Shown one piece after another: positions 31,080 through 44,462 of a stretch of 64,000 nt of DNA; the stretch's first letter is position 1, and every line of letters begins with the position of its first letter. The translations under genes were made by a program, and so were the position numbers. The DNA is from Pseudomonas marginalis (GTDB lineage Bacteria; Pseudomonadota; Gammaproteobacteria; Pseudomonadales; Pseudomonadaceae), in NCBI RefSeq assembly GCF_024169655.1, contig NZ_JALJWV010000001.1, forward strand, positions 935,001 to 999,000, in the 5' to 3' direction. Below the pieces are notes generated by a model that searched no databases, was not told where the DNA came from, and worked only from the letters and a program-made list of their open reading frames with translations.

Positions 31080-32131
31080 CGTGCTGATCATGGCGGGCGG
31101 CACCGGGGGCCATGTGTTCCCGGCCCTGGCCTGTGCGCGCGAATTCCAGAACCGTGGCTACACCGTGCATTGGTTGGGGACGCCGCGCGGCATCGAAAAT
31201 GAATTGGTGCCGAATGCCGGCTTGCCGCTGCATCTGATCAACGTCACCGGTCTGCGCGGCAAGGGCAAGCTGTCCCTGCTCAAGGCGCCGTTCGTGTTGC
31301 TCAAGGCGATGTGGCAGGCACGCAAGGTCATCCGTGAATTGCAGCCGGTGTGTGTGCTCGGTTTTGGCGGTTATGTGACCGGCCCCGGCGGCGTTGCGGC
31401 CAAACTCGCTGGCGTGCCGGTGATCGTGCATGAGCAGAACGCTGTCGCCGGCACCGCCAACCGCTTGCTGGTGCCGCTGGCAGCGCGGGTCTGCGAAGCG
31501 TTCCCGAATACCTTCGGCGCGTCGGACAAACGCCGCACCACGGGTAACCCGGTGCGCACCGAACTGTTTATGGACATCGCCCGTGAAGCCTTGGCCGGGC
31601 GCAAGGCGCACCTGTTGATCCTGGGCGGAAGCCTGGGCGCCGAGCCGCTGAATAAATTGCTGCCGCAAGCGCTGGCGCAACTGCCTGTGGACTTGCGCCC
31701 CGAGGTCTTCCACCAGGCCGGCAAGCACCACGATGAAGTGACTGCCACGCGTTATCGCGAGGCCGGTGTCGAGGCCGATGTGCAGCCCTTCATCAAAGAC
31801 ATGGCCCAAGCCTATGGCTGGGCCGACCTGGTGGTCTGTCGCGCTGGTGCGCTGACCGTCAGTGAACTGGCCGCCGCCGGTCTGCCGTCCTTGCTGGTGC
31901 CTTTGCCCCACGCGATCGACGATCACCAGACCCGCAACGCCGAATATTTGGCCGGGGAGGGCGCTGCCTTCCTGCTGCCGCAAAGAACGACTGGCGCCGC
32001 CGATTTGGCCGCACGCCTGACCGAGGTTTTGATGCAACCGGAACGACTCAACAGCATGGCGAGCACCGCACGCCGCCTGGCCAAACCTGACGCAACCCGC
32101 ACCGTAGTCGATATCTGCCTGGAGGTGGCCC

Positions 32132-32139
<8 letters not shown>
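31069..32139 (+). CDS. murG: UDP-GlcNAc:lipid I GlcNAc transferase MurG
   Basis: This 356-residue GT-B glycosyltransferase acts at the inner face of the cytoplasmic membrane and turns lipid I into lipid II. The N-terminal glycine motif [12 protein letters not shown] (about 8-19) and the second-domain [24 protein letters not shown] and [14 protein letters not shown] are diagnostic. Its start lies inside the end of ftsW and its end overlaps murC by 8 nt. It supplies the substrate flipped and polymerised by later cluster products. Confidence 0.97.
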
Positions 32140-34557
<2,418 letters not shown>

Positions 34558-34560
34558 GAC

Positions 34561-35430
34561 ATGAAAGGCGCATCGCTTCGTCATCAGCCCCCACAAGTAC
34601 CCGGCCGCAAGCCGGTGCCACGGGGTGCCAGCCGGATGGTGGCTAAAGAGCCGATGTCGGCGCGCCTGCCGAAAGCCAACTTTGGTTTCCTCAAGGCGCT
34701 GTTCTGGCCGGTGTTGCTGGTGGTGTTGGGCTTCGGCACTTACGAAGGCGCGCAGCGTCTATTGCCTTACGCCGACCGACCGATCACCAAGATCAGCGTA
34801 CAGGGCGACTTGAGCTACATCAGCCAGCAAGCGGTACAGCAGCGCATCGGTCCGTTCCTGGCGGCGAGTTTCTTCACCATCGACCTGGCCGGTATGCGCC
34901 GGGAGTTGGAGCAGATGCCGTGGATCGCCCATGCCGAAGTCCGCCGTGTATGGCCGGACCAGGTGACGATCCGCCTGGAAGAACAACTGCCCGTGGCCCG
35001 TTGGGGCGATGAAGCGCTGTTGAACAACCAGGGCCAGGCGTTCACTCCGCGTGAGCTGGCCAACTACGAGCACCTGCCGCAGCTGTTCGGGCCGCAGCGG
35101 GCGCAGCAGCAAGTGATGCAGCAGTACCAGGCCTTGAGCCAGATGCTGCGGCCGCTGGGCTTCTCCATTGCACGCCTGGAATTGCGTGAACGGGGCAGCT
35201 GGTTTTTGACGACCGGGGCAGGCAGTTCCGGCCCGGGCATCGAGTTGTTGCTGGGACGCGACCGCTTGGTGGAAAAGATGCGCCGCTTTATTGCCATCTA
35301 TGAAAAGACCTTGAAAGAACAGATTACGAACATTGCGAGCGTCGACCTGCGTTACGCCAACGGCCTTGCCGTCGGCTGGCGTGAACCGGCTGCGCCCACG
35401 GCAGCGCAACCCGCTGTCGCGAAGAATTAA
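34561..35430 (+). CDS. ftsQ: Cell division protein FtsQ
   Basis: This 289-residue bitopic division protein has a basic, Pro-rich cytoplasmic tail (about 1-40), one membrane helix ([19 protein letters not shown]), a POTRA domain (about 75-145, beginning [14 protein letters not shown]) and a FtsQ-type beta domain. It scaffolds FtsB and FtsL at the septum and regulates FtsWI. It starts 3 bp after ddlB and is followed by ftsA after 15 bp. The C-terminal end is Ala/Pro-rich and probably disordered. Confidence 0.95.
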   Translation: MKGASLRHQPPQVPGRKPVPRGASRMVAKEPMSARLPKANFGFLKALFWPVLLVVLGFGTYEGAQRLLPYADRPITKISVQGDLSYISQQAVQQRIGPFLAASFFTIDLAGMRRELEQMPWIAHAEVRRVWPDQVTIRLEEQLPVARWGDEALLNNQGQAFTPRELANYEHLPQLFGPQRAQQQVMQQYQALSQMLRPLGFSIARLELRERGSWFLTTGAGSSGPGIELLLGRDRLVEKMRRFIAIYEKTLKEQITNIASVDLRYANGLAVGWREPAAPTAAQPAVAKN

Positions 35431-35445
35431 GAAGAGGCAGGACCC

Positions 35446-36708
35446 ATGGCAAACGTGCAAAGCGGCAAAATGATCGTCGGTCTCGATATCGGCACCTCCA
35501 AAGTGGTGGCGCTGGTGGGCGAGGTCGGGGAAGACGGCACGATCGAAATCGTCGGTATTGGCACGCATCCGTCCCGGGGCCTGAAGAAGGGCGTGGTGGT
35601 GAACATCGAGTCCACCGTGCAATCGATCCAGCGCGCCATCGAAGAAGCGCAGCTGATGGCCGGTTGCCGGATTCACTCGGCGTTCGTCGGCGTGGCGGGC
35701 AATCACATCCGCAGCCTGAACTCCCACGGCATCGTGGCGATCCGCGACCGCGAAGTCAGCGCGGCCGATCTTGAGCGCGTGCTCGACGCGGCCCAGGCCG
35801 TGGCGATCCCGGCTGACCAGCGTGTGCTGCACACCCTGCCGCAGGACTACGTGATCGACAACCAGGAAGGCGTGCGCGAGCCCCTGGGCATGTCGGGCGT
35901 GCGCCTGGAAGCCAAGGTCCACGTGGTGACCTGCGCGGTCAATGCCGCACAGAACATTGAAAAGTGCGTGCGCCGCTGCGGCCTGGAAATCGACGACATC
36001 ATTCTCGAGCAACTGGCTTCGGCCTACTCGGTACTGACCGACGACGAAAAAGAACTGGGCGTGTGCCTGGTCGACATCGGCGGCGGCACCACCGACATCG
36101 CGATCTTCACTGAGGGTGCGATCCGTCACACCGCCGTGATCCCGATTGCCGGCGACCAGGTCACCAACGACATTGCCATGGCGTTGCGTACACCGACTCA
36201 GTACGCCGAAGAGATCAAGATCCGCTATGCCTGCGCCCTGGCCAAACTGGCCGGTGCCGGTGAAACCATCAAGGTGCCGAGCGTGGGCGACCGTCCACCG
36301 CGCGAGTTGTCGCGCCAGGCCTTGGCCGAAGTGGTCGAGCCACGTTACGACGAGCTGTTCACCCTGATCCAGGCGGAACTGCGTCGCAGTGGCTACGAAG
36401 ATTTGATCCCGGCCGGCATCGTGCTGACCGGTGGCACCTCGAAGATGGAAGGCGCGGTCGAACTGGCCGAAGAGATCTTCCACATGCCGGTTCGCCTGGG
36501 CGTGCCCCATGGCGTCAAAGGCCTGGGCGACGTGGTGCGCAACCCGATTTATTCCACCGGTGTGGGCTTGCTGTTGTATGGGCTGCAAAAGCAGACCGAC
36601 GGCATTTCCCTGTCGGGTCCGAGCATCCGCGACAGCTACCGCGGCGACGACGAAGCGAAAGCGCCGTTGTTCGAACGGTTGCAGGCGTGGGTCAAAGGCA
36701 ATTTCTAA
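35446..36708 (+). CDS. ftsA: Cell division protein FtsA
   Basis: This 420-residue actin-like ATPase tethers FtsZ filaments to the membrane. Phosphate-binding loops are seen as IVGLDIGTSKVVALV near the start and VDIGGGTTDIAIF in the middle, with VLTGGTSKMEG later. The SHS2/1C subdomain specific to FtsA lies around 85-160. The C-terminal amphipathic membrane-targeting helix is FERLQAWVKGNF. Start ATG is preceded by GAGGCAGGA. It lies 80 bp before ftsZ. Confidence 0.97.
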   Translation: MANVQSGKMIVGLDIGTSKVVALVGEVGEDGTIEIVGIGTHPSRGLKKGVVVNIESTVQSIQRAIEEAQLMAGCRIHSAFVGVAGNHIRSLNSHGIVAIRDREVSAADLERVLDAAQAVAIPADQRVLHTLPQDYVIDNQEGVREPLGMSGVRLEAKVHVVTCAVNAAQNIEKCVRRCGLEIDDIILEQLASAYSVLTDDEKELGVCLVDIGGGTTDIAIFTEGAIRHTAVIPIAGDQVTNDIAMALRTPTQYAEEIKIRYACALAKLAGAGETIKVPSVGDRPPRELSRQALAEVVEPRYDELFTLIQAELRRSGYEDLIPAGIVLTGGTSKMEGAVELAEEIFHMPVRLGVPHGVKGLGDVVRNPIYSTGVGLLLYGLQKQTDGISLSGPSIRDSYRGDDEAKAPLFERLQAWVKGNF

Positions 36709-36788
36709 CGATTTACCGCAGCACCGCACCACTGTTGTAGAAGCATGCAGTAGGCGAAAAAACTAGAGAACACGAAAGGAGAGGGAAA

Positions 36789-37994
36789 ATGTTCGAACTC
36801 GTAGACAACATCCCCGCAAGCCCGGTCATCAAAGTGATCGGTGTCGGCGGTGGCGGCGGCAACGCTGTCAACCATATGGTCAAGAGCAACATCGAAGGCG
36901 TTGAATTCATCTGCGCCAACACCGATGCCCAGGCGCTGAAAAGCATCGGCGCGCGGACCATCCTGCAATTGGGCACAGCCGTGACCAAGGGCCTCGGCGC
37001 CGGCGCCAACCCGGAAGTCGGCCGTCAAGCCGCTCTGGAAGACCGCGAGCGTATCGCTGAAGTGCTGCAAGGCACCAACATGGTGTTCATCACCACCGGC
37101 ATGGGCGGCGGTACCGGTACCGGTGCAGCGCCGATCATTGCCGAAGTGGCCAAGGAAATGGGGATTCTGACGGTCGCTGTCGTGACCCGTCCGTTCCCGT
37201 TCGAAGGTCGCAAGCGTATGCAGATCGCCGACGAAGGTATCCGTCTGCTGTCTGAAAGCGTCGACTCGTTGATCACCATTCCCAACGAGAAGCTGCTGAC
37301 CATCCTGGGCAAGGACGCGAGCCTGCTGTCCGCGTTTGCCAAGGCTGACGATGTACTGGCCGGTGCCGTTCGCGGTATCTCCGACATCATCAAGCGTCCG
37401 GGCATGATCAACGTCGACTTCGCCGACGTGCGTACCGTGATGAGCGAAATGGGCATGGCGATGATGGGCACTGGCTGCGCCAGCGGTCCGAACCGTGCGC
37501 GTGAAGCCACCGAAGCGGCCATCCGCAACCCGTTGCTGGAAGACGTGAACCTGCAAGGCGCACGCGGCATCCTGGTGAACATCACCGCCGGTCCTGACCT
37601 GTCCCTGGGTGAGTACTCCGACGTGGGTAGCATCATCGAAGCCTTTGCTTCCGAGCACGCGATGGTCAAAGTCGGTACCGTTATCGATCCGGACATGCGC
37701 GACGAACTGCATGTAACCGTGGTTGCGACCGGCCTGGGCGCAAAAATCGAGAAGCCTGTAAAGGTCATCGACAATACCGTTCACACCAGTCACAGCAGTC
37801 ACGCCAGCCAAGCGGCTGCCGCTCCAGCGCCTTCGCGCCAGGAACTGCCGTCGGTGAACTACCGTGATCTGGACCGTCCGACCGTGATGCGCAATCAGGC
37901 TCAGGCCGGTGCTGCGGCGTCCCGCAGCCCGAATCCGCAAGATGACCTGGACTACCTGGACATCCCGGCATTCCTGCGTCGTCAGGCCGATTAA
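36789..37994 (+). CDS. ftsZ: Cell division GTPase FtsZ
   Basis: This 401-residue tubulin homologue forms the Z ring. The GTP-binding G-box is [12 protein letters not shown] (about 104-115); [13 protein letters not shown] is near the N-terminus and the synergy-loop region [11 protein letters not shown] is present. A variable linker (about 318-380, His/Ser/Ala-rich) ends in the conserved C-terminal peptide [14 protein letters not shown] that binds FtsA and ZipA. A very strong ribosome site (AAAGGAGAGG) before the ATG fits its high expression. The 80-bp gap from ftsA is a likely site for extra regulation. Confidence 0.98.
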   Translation: MFELVDNIPASPVIKVIGVGGGGGNAVNHMVKSNIEGVEFICANTDAQALKSIGARTILQLGTAVTKGLGAGANPEVGRQAALEDRERIAEVLQGTNMVFITTGMGGGTGTGAAPIIAEVAKEMGILTVAVVTRPFPFEGRKRMQIADEGIRLLSESVDSLITIPNEKLLTILGKDASLLSAFAKADDVLAGAVRGISDIIKRPGMINVDFADVRTVMSEMGMAMMGTGCASGPNRAREATEAAIRNPLLEDVNLQGARGILVNITAGPDLSLGEYSDVGSIIEAFASEHAMVKVGTVIDPDMRDELHVTVVATGLGAKIEKPVKVIDNTVHTSHSSHASQAAAAPAPSRQELPSVNYRDLDRPTVMRNQAQAGAAASRSPNPQDDLDYLDIPAFLRRQAD

Positions 37995-38070
37995 TGGAAT
38001 GTATCAGGGCTATGAAGGTGATTGGTGTTCAGCAAAGGTCTGGTCTGCTATCATCGCCAGCCTTTGTTGA

Positions 38071-39018
<948 letters not shown>

Positions 39019-39043
39019 GTAACAACTCTCTTTCTTTAGTTTT

Positions 39044-39070
39044 AAGGGCTGCCTTCGGGTGGCCTTTTTT
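39044..39070 (+). terminator. Rho-independent terminator after lpxC
   Basis: A stem of AAGGGCTGCC with GGTGGCCTTT (two G-T pairs) is closed by a TTCG tetraloop and followed by a T-run. It is 25 bases after the lpxC stop and marks the end of the cluster; the next gene converges from the other strand. Confidence 0.85.
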
Positions 39071-39112
39071 ATTGCCTGTGGTTCGCTCGCCACAATGGCC
39101 TGTTCGCCTCAG

Positions 39113-40606
39113 TTATCGCTCCGGCGCATCCACGATACGATTGCGCCCGGTGTGCTTGGCCTCATACAGTGCCTGGTCCGCACTGAGCAGCAAATCCTCC
39201 AGGGACATGCGACTGCGCTTGTCCCAGGTACTCAGGCCGATGCTCACGGTGATCGGCCGTTCATCTCCCTCCACCCGTGGCAAGTGCTCGACGCCACTGC
39301 GGATATGCTCGGCAATCAGCCACGCGCCCCTGATATCGGTAGCCGGCAACACCACGGCGAACTCTTCACCGCCATAACGTGCGGCCAGGTCGGCTGGGCG
39401 ACGGATGTTGCTGCCGATCACCTGGGCGACGTTGCGCAACGCCTCATCGCCGCCGTGATGACCGTGGCGGTCGTTGAATGCCTTGAAGTGGTCGACGTCG
39501 ATCATCAATAGCGTCAGCGGTTCGGCGGAGCGCTGCGCACGGTCCCATTCCAGACGCAGGCGCTGGTCCAGAATGCGCCGGTTGGCCAGGCCGGTGAGCG
39601 CGTCGGTGGCTGCCAGTTCTGACAGCACCTTCTCTGCGCGATAACGGCGCCGCAGTTCCCGGCGCAGCATCCAGGCCAGCCATAGAAGGCCCAGGCACAG
39701 GATGCCCGTGGCGCCGCCTGCCAGCATCGCCGCGCGATTCCACGGCGCGAACACATCGTCGCTGGACAGCGCCACTACCACAATCAGGGGCAGCTCGCCG
39801 ACGTTGGTGAAGGTGTACAGGCGCTCCTTGTCGGTGATGGCCGAGATGGCCCGAAAGCTGCCGCTCCCATCGCGCAGCATGCGCTTGAAGTTGGGGCGAT
39901 CACTCAGGTCCTTGTCAATCATGTCGCGCTCCAGCAGCGGTTGCTGGGCCAGGAGAATGCCGCGGTTGTTCAACAGGTTGACCGAGCTGCTATGGCCGAT
40001 GGTCAGGCCTTTGAACAACTGATCGAAGTACGCCAGGCGCATGGTGGCCACGGCGACCCCGGCAAACTCGCCGTTGGCGCCGGTGACGCGGCGGCTGAAT
40101 GCGATGCGCCAGACCTGCTCGCAATTGCACTCAACCCTGAACGGCCGGCTGATGAACAGGTCGGTCTGGCCAGCGTTCTTATGCGCGAGGAAGTAGTCGC
40201 GGTCAGCGAAATTACGCGGGGTTGGCTTGAGCGTCGAAGAGTCGGCGACGACGGCGCCATTGGCGTCCAGCAACAGCACTTCGCCTTTGAACGGCGCCGC
40301 CGCTGACCGCTCAAATTGCACCAGGTGTCGGATGTCCGCTGATACCTGGGACAAATCCTTGCGCTGTGTGGCCGCGATCAGCCCTTGCAGTGCGAGGTCA
40401 TAGAGTTCGACGTTACGCAGCACATCGGCGTTGATCAGCTGCGCGATGTTGGTGGTTGAGCGTTTGGCCGCCTCCAGCGTACTGGCGTGTTCGCGGATCA
40501 ACAGCACCGAGACCATGATCACGATCAGCGCGACGGTGAGGCCACTGCCCAGCATCAGCAACAGCTCTGGGCGTTCAGGTGGTGTACGGACGGGGCGTTG
40601 ACTCAT
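39113..40606 (-). CDS. Membrane diguanylate cyclase with periplasmic sensor (dCache-GGDEF)
   Basis: This 497-residue inner-membrane protein has TM1 at about 15-37, a periplasmic sensory region (about 40-285, Cache-like), TM2 at about 293-314 and a GGDEF domain (about 335-495). The active-site signature is GGEEF at 412-416, a catalytically competent variant that makes c-di-GMP. The inhibitory I-site RxxD is present as R403-D406, exactly five residues before it, so product feedback is likely. The gene converges on lpxC. c-di-GMP promotes biofilm and exopolysaccharide in pseudomonads; the signal sensed here is unknown. Confidence 0.92.
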   Translation of the reverse strand: MSQRPVRTPPERPELLLMLGSGLTVALIVIMVSVLLIREHASTLEAAKRSTTNIAQLINADVLRNVELYDLALQGLIAATQRKDLSQVSADIRHLVQFERSAAAPFKGEVLLLDANGAVVADSSTLKPTPRNFADRDYFLAHKNAGQTDLFISRPFRVECNCEQVWRIAFSRRVTGANGEFAGVAVATMRLAYFDQLFKGLTIGHSSSVNLLNNRGILLAQQPLLERDMIDKDLSDRPNFKRMLRDGSGSFRAISAITDKERLYTFTNVGELPLIVVVALSSDDVFAPWNRAAMLAGGATGILCLGLLWLAWMLRRELRRRYRAEKVLSELAATDALTGLANRRILDQRLRLEWDRAQRSAEPLTLLMIDVDHFKAFNDRHGHHGGDEALRNVAQVIGSNIRRPADLAARYGGEEFAVVLPATDIRGAWLIAEHIRSGVEHLPRVEGDERPITVSIGLSTWDKRSRMSLEDLLLSADQALYEAKHTGRNRIVDAPER

Positions 40607-40692
40607 CGGGCAGACTTCGACGATAAAGATGCTGGCAGTTTAGTTCTACCCGATGAAAATTGATTGATGGGTTAAAAAGAAAGATCTACGCC

Positions 40693-42021
40693 TTAGAACA
40701 CATTGATCGGATAGTCGACGATCACCCGGTATTCATCCACATCCCGATCCACCGCCGAGTAGCCATTGCTGCCCCGGTTGGTCGCCCATTGCAGGCGCAG
40801 GGACAGGTCCTTGGCCTTGCCGCCCTGCACCACGTATTTCATATCGATGTCGCGTTCCCAGTGCTTGGCGTCCTGGCCGTCGGCGCTGTACCAGGCGCTG
40901 TAGCCCCGGCTGTTGGGGTCGACTTTGCTCAGGTCGGTCTTGCCGCTGCTATAGGACACGGCAGTGGTCAGGCCGGGCAGGCCGAGGCCGACAAAGTCAT
41001 AGGCGTACTTGAGCTTCCACGAACGCTCGTTGGGGCCGTTGAAGTCCGAGTATTGCTGGGAGTTGTCCAGGTACACGCTGTCGCCCTGGGTGATGTAGTC
41101 GAACGGTGTGTTGCCGTTGACCCGCTGGTACGCGGCCGTGACGCTGTGGTTGCCCACGCCTACGGTGAAATGCAGGCTGTAGGTGTTGTTGTCGATGTTA
41201 CCCAGCAGCGACTGGCCGCTGTCCTGGGTGTGGTAGTAGTGCAGGCCGGGGTTGAGGCTGACCAGATCGTTCAGCGCGTAGGTGTAGTCCAGGTCGTAGT
41301 AGTACTGGTGCCACACATCCTTGAGTTCGGAGGCGTACAGGTTGCTGGTCAGGCCCGGGATGCCGCTGAACGACACACCGGCCCAGTCCAGGTGCTGGCT
41401 GTCGGCGTGCTCCGGCAGTACGCCGTAGCTGGTGCCGATACGCCCGTGGCCGCTCTGGTTATAGAGTTTGGTGAAACTGGCTTGGCCGCCTTCGATCATC
41501 CAGCCGTCAACGCTGTGGTTGGTCAGGCTCACGCCGCGAAAGGTCTGGGGCAGCATACGGGTCATGCCGCCGGCGATCACCGGGTTGTTGAGGAACAGGT
41601 CACCGGCTTTCAGTTCCGTGTCGAACGCGCGCATCTTCAGCGTGCCGCCAGCGGTAGAAAACGACCCCGGCGCCTTGCCGCTGCCTTCACTGTTGCCATA
41701 CGGCAGGATGCTGGAACCGTCGGTGCCGCCACCGCCGTCGAGCTTAAGGCCGAGCATGGCGTGGGCATCCAGGCCGAAGCCGACGGTGCCCTGGGTATAG
41801 CCGGATTCGAAGATGCCGAGAAAGCCCTGGCCCCATTCTTTGCTGTCATCGGTGTGGATGTCGCGACGGTCGTGGTTCATGTAGTAGTTGCGGGCGTTGA
41901 GCTTGAGGCTTGCGCCTTCGACGAAACCGTCGGTGGGGGTTGCGTCTGCCGCGTGGGCGAGGGGGGCGATCGTTGCTGCAATCGCGAGGAATAACGGGGT
42001 GAACGTCAGCGAGTTCTTCAC
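40693..42021 (-). CDS. OprD-family outer-membrane porin
   Basis: This 442-residue protein has a signal peptide ([24 protein letters not shown]) and an 18-strand-type OprD barrel. Family marks include the N-terminal [17 protein letters not shown] and the repeated aromatic-girdle strands. It ends in Phe (DYPINVF), the outer-membrane insertion signal. OprD-type channels carry specific small nutrients such as amino acids, peptides or aromatic acids. The start codon is GTG at 42021 with AGGAG 8 bases upstream; no nearer alternative fits the signal peptide. No catabolic genes are adjacent, so the substrate is not indicated. Confidence 0.92.
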   Translation of the reverse strand: MKNSLTFTPLFLAIAATIAPLAHAADATPTDGFVEGASLKLNARNYYMNHDRRDIHTDDSKEWGQGFLGIFESGYTQGTVGFGLDAHAMLGLKLDGGGGTDGSSILPYGNSEGSGKAPGSFSTAGGTLKMRAFDTELKAGDLFLNNPVIAGGMTRMLPQTFRGVSLTNHSVDGWMIEGGQASFTKLYNQSGHGRIGTSYGVLPEHADSQHLDWAGVSFSGIPGLTSNLYASELKDVWHQYYYDLDYTYALNDLVSLNPGLHYYHTQDSGQSLLGNIDNNTYSLHFTVGVGNHSVTAAYQRVNGNTPFDYITQGDSVYLDNSQQYSDFNGPNERSWKLKYAYDFVGLGLPGLTTAVSYSSGKTDLSKVDPNSRGYSAWYSADGQDAKHWERDIDMKYVVQGGKAKDLSLRLQWATNRGSNGYSAVDRDVDEYRVIVDYPINVF

Positions 42022-42088
42022 CGGTGGAGCTCCTTTGGTCTAACGAAAACGGCCAATGTCGTTGGGGTGTGCCTGGCCTTTTTTACCG

Positions 42089-42119
42089 CAAAAAAAAAGC
42101 CGCTGAAGTCAGCGGCTTT
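42089..42119 (-). terminator. Rho-independent terminator (minus strand) ending the pump/sensor operon
   Basis: A 10-bp stem (AAAGCCGCTG/CAGCGGCTTT, loop AAGT) is preceded on the plus strand by a run of A, which reads as a U-tract in minus-strand RNA. It lies between the sensor kinase gene and oprD. The rest of the 395-bp gap 42022-42416 holds the REPIN and no gene. Confidence 0.85.
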
Positions 42120-42302
42120 AAGACAGTTTCCCAGTGCAGAGCCCTGGAAAAAAGTCGAGGGAAATTCGGGTAAGCGGGTCAGCTGTCTTGGCCGTCGCGC
42201 TCATCGATGCGTCAAATTAACGCAGGCGAGCGCTGCGATACAGAGTGTAACAAGATAATGACTGTTGCCAAAATCGCAACAGTCATAGATTTGGCGCAAG
42301 CC

Positions 42303-42396
42303 AATGTGGGAGGGAGCTTGCTCCCGATAGCGGTGTATCAGTCACTGAAGTACTGACTTCACTGCCGCTATCGGGGGCAAGCCCCCTCCCACATTT
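42303..42396. repeat. REPIN (two inverted REP palindromes)
   Basis: Inverted REP units AATGTGGGAGGGAGCTTGCT and its mirror ending CCCCCTCCCACATT enclose about 40 bp. It sits 20 bp after the sensor kinase stop codon and upstream of the terminator. Confidence 0.88.
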
Positions 42397-42416
42397 GTCT
42401 GAAGTGTTCTCAAGCG

Positions 42417-43781
42417 TTAGACGGGCAGGGTAATACCGAAGGTGTTGCCGCCCGCGTCACTGCGCACGAACACATCGCCGCCATGCATCAGCGCAATCGC
42501 CTTGACGATGGCCAGCCCCAGCCCGTGGTTGGCGCCGCTGTTGCTGCGTGATGCATCCACCCGATAGAAGCGCTCGAACAGCCGAGGCAGGTGCTCGCTG
42601 GCAATCGCGGCGCCGGGGTTGGTTACGGCGATCGCCACCTGATGCTCCTGCACGTCGATGTTCACCGCGATGATCTGCCCTGGCGCGGTGTGCTGCACGG
42701 CGTTGCTCAGCAGGTTGATCAGCGCGCGGCGCAGGTGCGCTCTTTCGATCTGTACCTGGGCGTCGCCGTGGACTTGCACCCGGACCTGGGCGTCTTCGAG
42801 GATGAAGTCCAGGTAGTCGAGGGTGGTCGCCACTTCGTCGGCCAGGGAGCTTTCGATCAGCTTGGTGGCCTTGCTGCCTTGGTCGGCGCTGGCGAGGAAC
42901 AGCATGTCGTTGATGATCGAACGCAGGCGCTCCAATTCTTCCAGGTTGGACTGCAGCACCTCGAAATAATGCTCGGCCGAGCGCCCGCGCGTCAGGGCGA
43001 CCTGGGTCTGGCCGATCAGGTTGGTCAGGGGCGAGCGCAGTTCGTGGGCGACGTCGGCGTTGAATGACTCCAGGCGCGAGTAGGCCTGTTCGACCCGGTC
43101 CAGGGTGGCGTTGAACGAGTTGACGAACTGACGCAACTCCGGCGGCAGTGGCGACAGTTGCAGGCGCCCGGAGAGTTTCGGCGGCGCGAGTTTCTGCGCT
43201 TCGTCCGAGAGTTTGCCCAGCGGCTTGAGGCCGATGCGCGAGACCCAGAACCCCAGCAGCGCCGCCAGGACCACGCCGATAAACGCCAGGCTGATCAGCG
43301 CCACCAGCAAGTGGTGCTGGGTGGCGCGAAAGTTTTCGGTGTCGATGGCGATCATGAAGCGCAATGGCGGGCGCTGGTCCTGGGCGGGGAACTGGCTCAC
43401 CAGCACTTTGAACGGGTCGTTATGGCCGGCCAGGCGCAAGTCGCGTTTGCCGGTCGGGCCGGCGGCGAAGGCGCGGATCTGCGCGTCCGGGCTGCCGTAT
43501 TCGTAGTTCGGGTCGCTGCTCACCACCCAGAAACGGATGCGCTTGTCTTCCTCAGCCAACAACTTGAGTTTGGCCTTGATCTTGGTCCAATGCTCCGGCG
43601 TGCCGAAACGCGTCACCGACGACTCCAACACGCTATAGCGCGCATCCAGTTCGGCCTCCGGTAACAGGCCCAGACCACGGTCCACCTGCTGATAGAGCAC
43701 GCCGCCGATCAACAGGAAGATCAGCAGCGCCACCAGGGTGAACATGCCGCTCAAGCGCAGCGCGATGGAATTAGCTGACAC
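42417..43781 (-). CDS. Heavy-metal-type sensor histidine kinase (CusS/CopS-like)
   Basis: This 454-residue membrane sensor has TM1 at about 11-30, a periplasmic domain (about 31-165), TM2 at about 168-190, HAMP, and a HisKA domain with H-box FNADVAHELRSPLTNL. The ATPase domain has LLSNAVQHT (N box), FERFYRVDASRSN and GLGLAIVKAI. The layout and H-box are those of the CusS/CopS/CzcS metal-sensor kinases. The start is GTG at 43781, overlapping the response-regulator stop by 11 nt; longer in-frame starts lie wholly inside that gene. It pairs with the response regulator and is last in the pump operon. The actual signal is not known; metal sensing is inferred from family. Confidence 0.9.
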   Translation of the reverse strand: MSANSIALRLSGMFTLVALLIFLLIGGVLYQQVDRGLGLLPEAELDARYSVLESSVTRFGTPEHWTKIKAKLKLLAEEDKRIRFWVVSSDPNYEYGSPDAQIRAFAAGPTGKRDLRLAGHNDPFKVLVSQFPAQDQRPPLRFMIAIDTENFRATQHHLLVALISLAFIGVVLAALLGFWVSRIGLKPLGKLSDEAQKLAPPKLSGRLQLSPLPPELRQFVNSFNATLDRVEQAYSRLESFNADVAHELRSPLTNLIGQTQVALTRGRSAEHYFEVLQSNLEELERLRSIINDMLFLASADQGSKATKLIESSLADEVATTLDYLDFILEDAQVRVQVHGDAQVQIERAHLRRALINLLSNAVQHTAPGQIIAVNIDVQEHQVAIAVTNPGAAIASEHLPRLFERFYRVDASRSNSGANHGLGLAIVKAIALMHGGDVFVRSDAGGNTFGITLPV

Positions 43782-44448
43782 TGCGGCTCTCCAGCACATA
43801 ACCCATGCCACGGATGGTGTGCAGCAGCTTCTGTTCGAACGGCCCATCGAGCTTGGCGCGCAGGCGTTTGATCGCGACTTCGACCACGTTGGCGTCGCTG
43901 TCGAAATTGATGTCCCAGACCATTTCCGCGATGGCGGTCTTGGACAGGATCTCACCCTGGCGCCGCGCCAATACGCTGAGCAGCGAAAACTCCTTGGCGG
44001 TCAGGTCCAGGCGTACGCCGTTGCGGCTGGCCTTGCGGCTGATCAGGTCGATCCACAGGTCGGCGACGGTCACCTGCACCGGTTCGTGCCCGCCACTGCG
44101 GCGGGTCAGGGCTTGCAGGCGCGCCACCAGTTCGAGGAAGGAAAACGGCTTGCCCAGGTAGTCGTCGGCGCCTTCACGCAGGCCGCGAATGCGGTCTTCC
44201 ACGCGTTCGCGGGCGGTGAGCATGATCACCGGCGTTTGCTTGCGCGCACGCAAGGCGCGCAGCACGCCGAAGCCGTCGAGACCGGGCAGCATCACGTCGA
44301 GCACGATCACCGCGTAATCGTTTTCCAGCGCCAGGTGCAAACCCTCGACGCCTTCACGCGCCACGTCGACGGTGTAGCCTTGCTCCGTCAGGCCGCGATG
44401 CAGGTAGTCTGCGGTTTTTTCTTCATCTTCAACGATCAGGACGCGCAT
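43771..44448 (-). CDS. OmpR-family response regulator, heavy-metal type (CusR/CopR-like)
   Basis: This 225-residue regulator has an N-terminal receiver domain (phospho-acceptor Asp51 in VLDVMLPGLDG, acidic pair EDEE near the start, Lys in YLGKPFSFLEL) and a C-terminal winged-helix DNA-binding domain ending RGMGYVLE. Closest in type to CusR, CopR and CzcR. Such regulators bind TGACA-N4-TGTCA palindromes, and exactly this arrangement lies at 48803-48820, upstream of the first gene of this operon. It is 14 bp after the RND pump gene and overlaps the kinase gene by 11 nt. Confidence 0.92.
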   Translation of the reverse strand: MRVLIVEDEEKTADYLHRGLTEQGYTVDVAREGVEGLHLALENDYAVIVLDVMLPGLDGFGVLRALRARKQTPVIMLTARERVEDRIRGLREGADDYLGKPFSFLELVARLQALTRRSGGHEPVQVTVADLWIDLISRKASRNGVRLDLTAKEFSLLSVLARRQGEILSKTAIAEMVWDINFDSDANVVEVAIKRLRAKLDGPFEQKLLHTIRGMGYVLESRSVS

Positions 44449-44462
44449 GACCCCGCCTTAAC

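Noticed and set aside
34759..36732. 657-codon frame opposite ftsQ/ftsA
   Set aside because: Antisense shadow; spans two well-defined genes and has no ribosome site.
40660..41994. 444-codon plus-strand frame opposite the OprD-family gene
   Set aside because: Val/Ala/Gly-rich shadow; the opposite strand has a signal peptide and a barrel ending in Phe.
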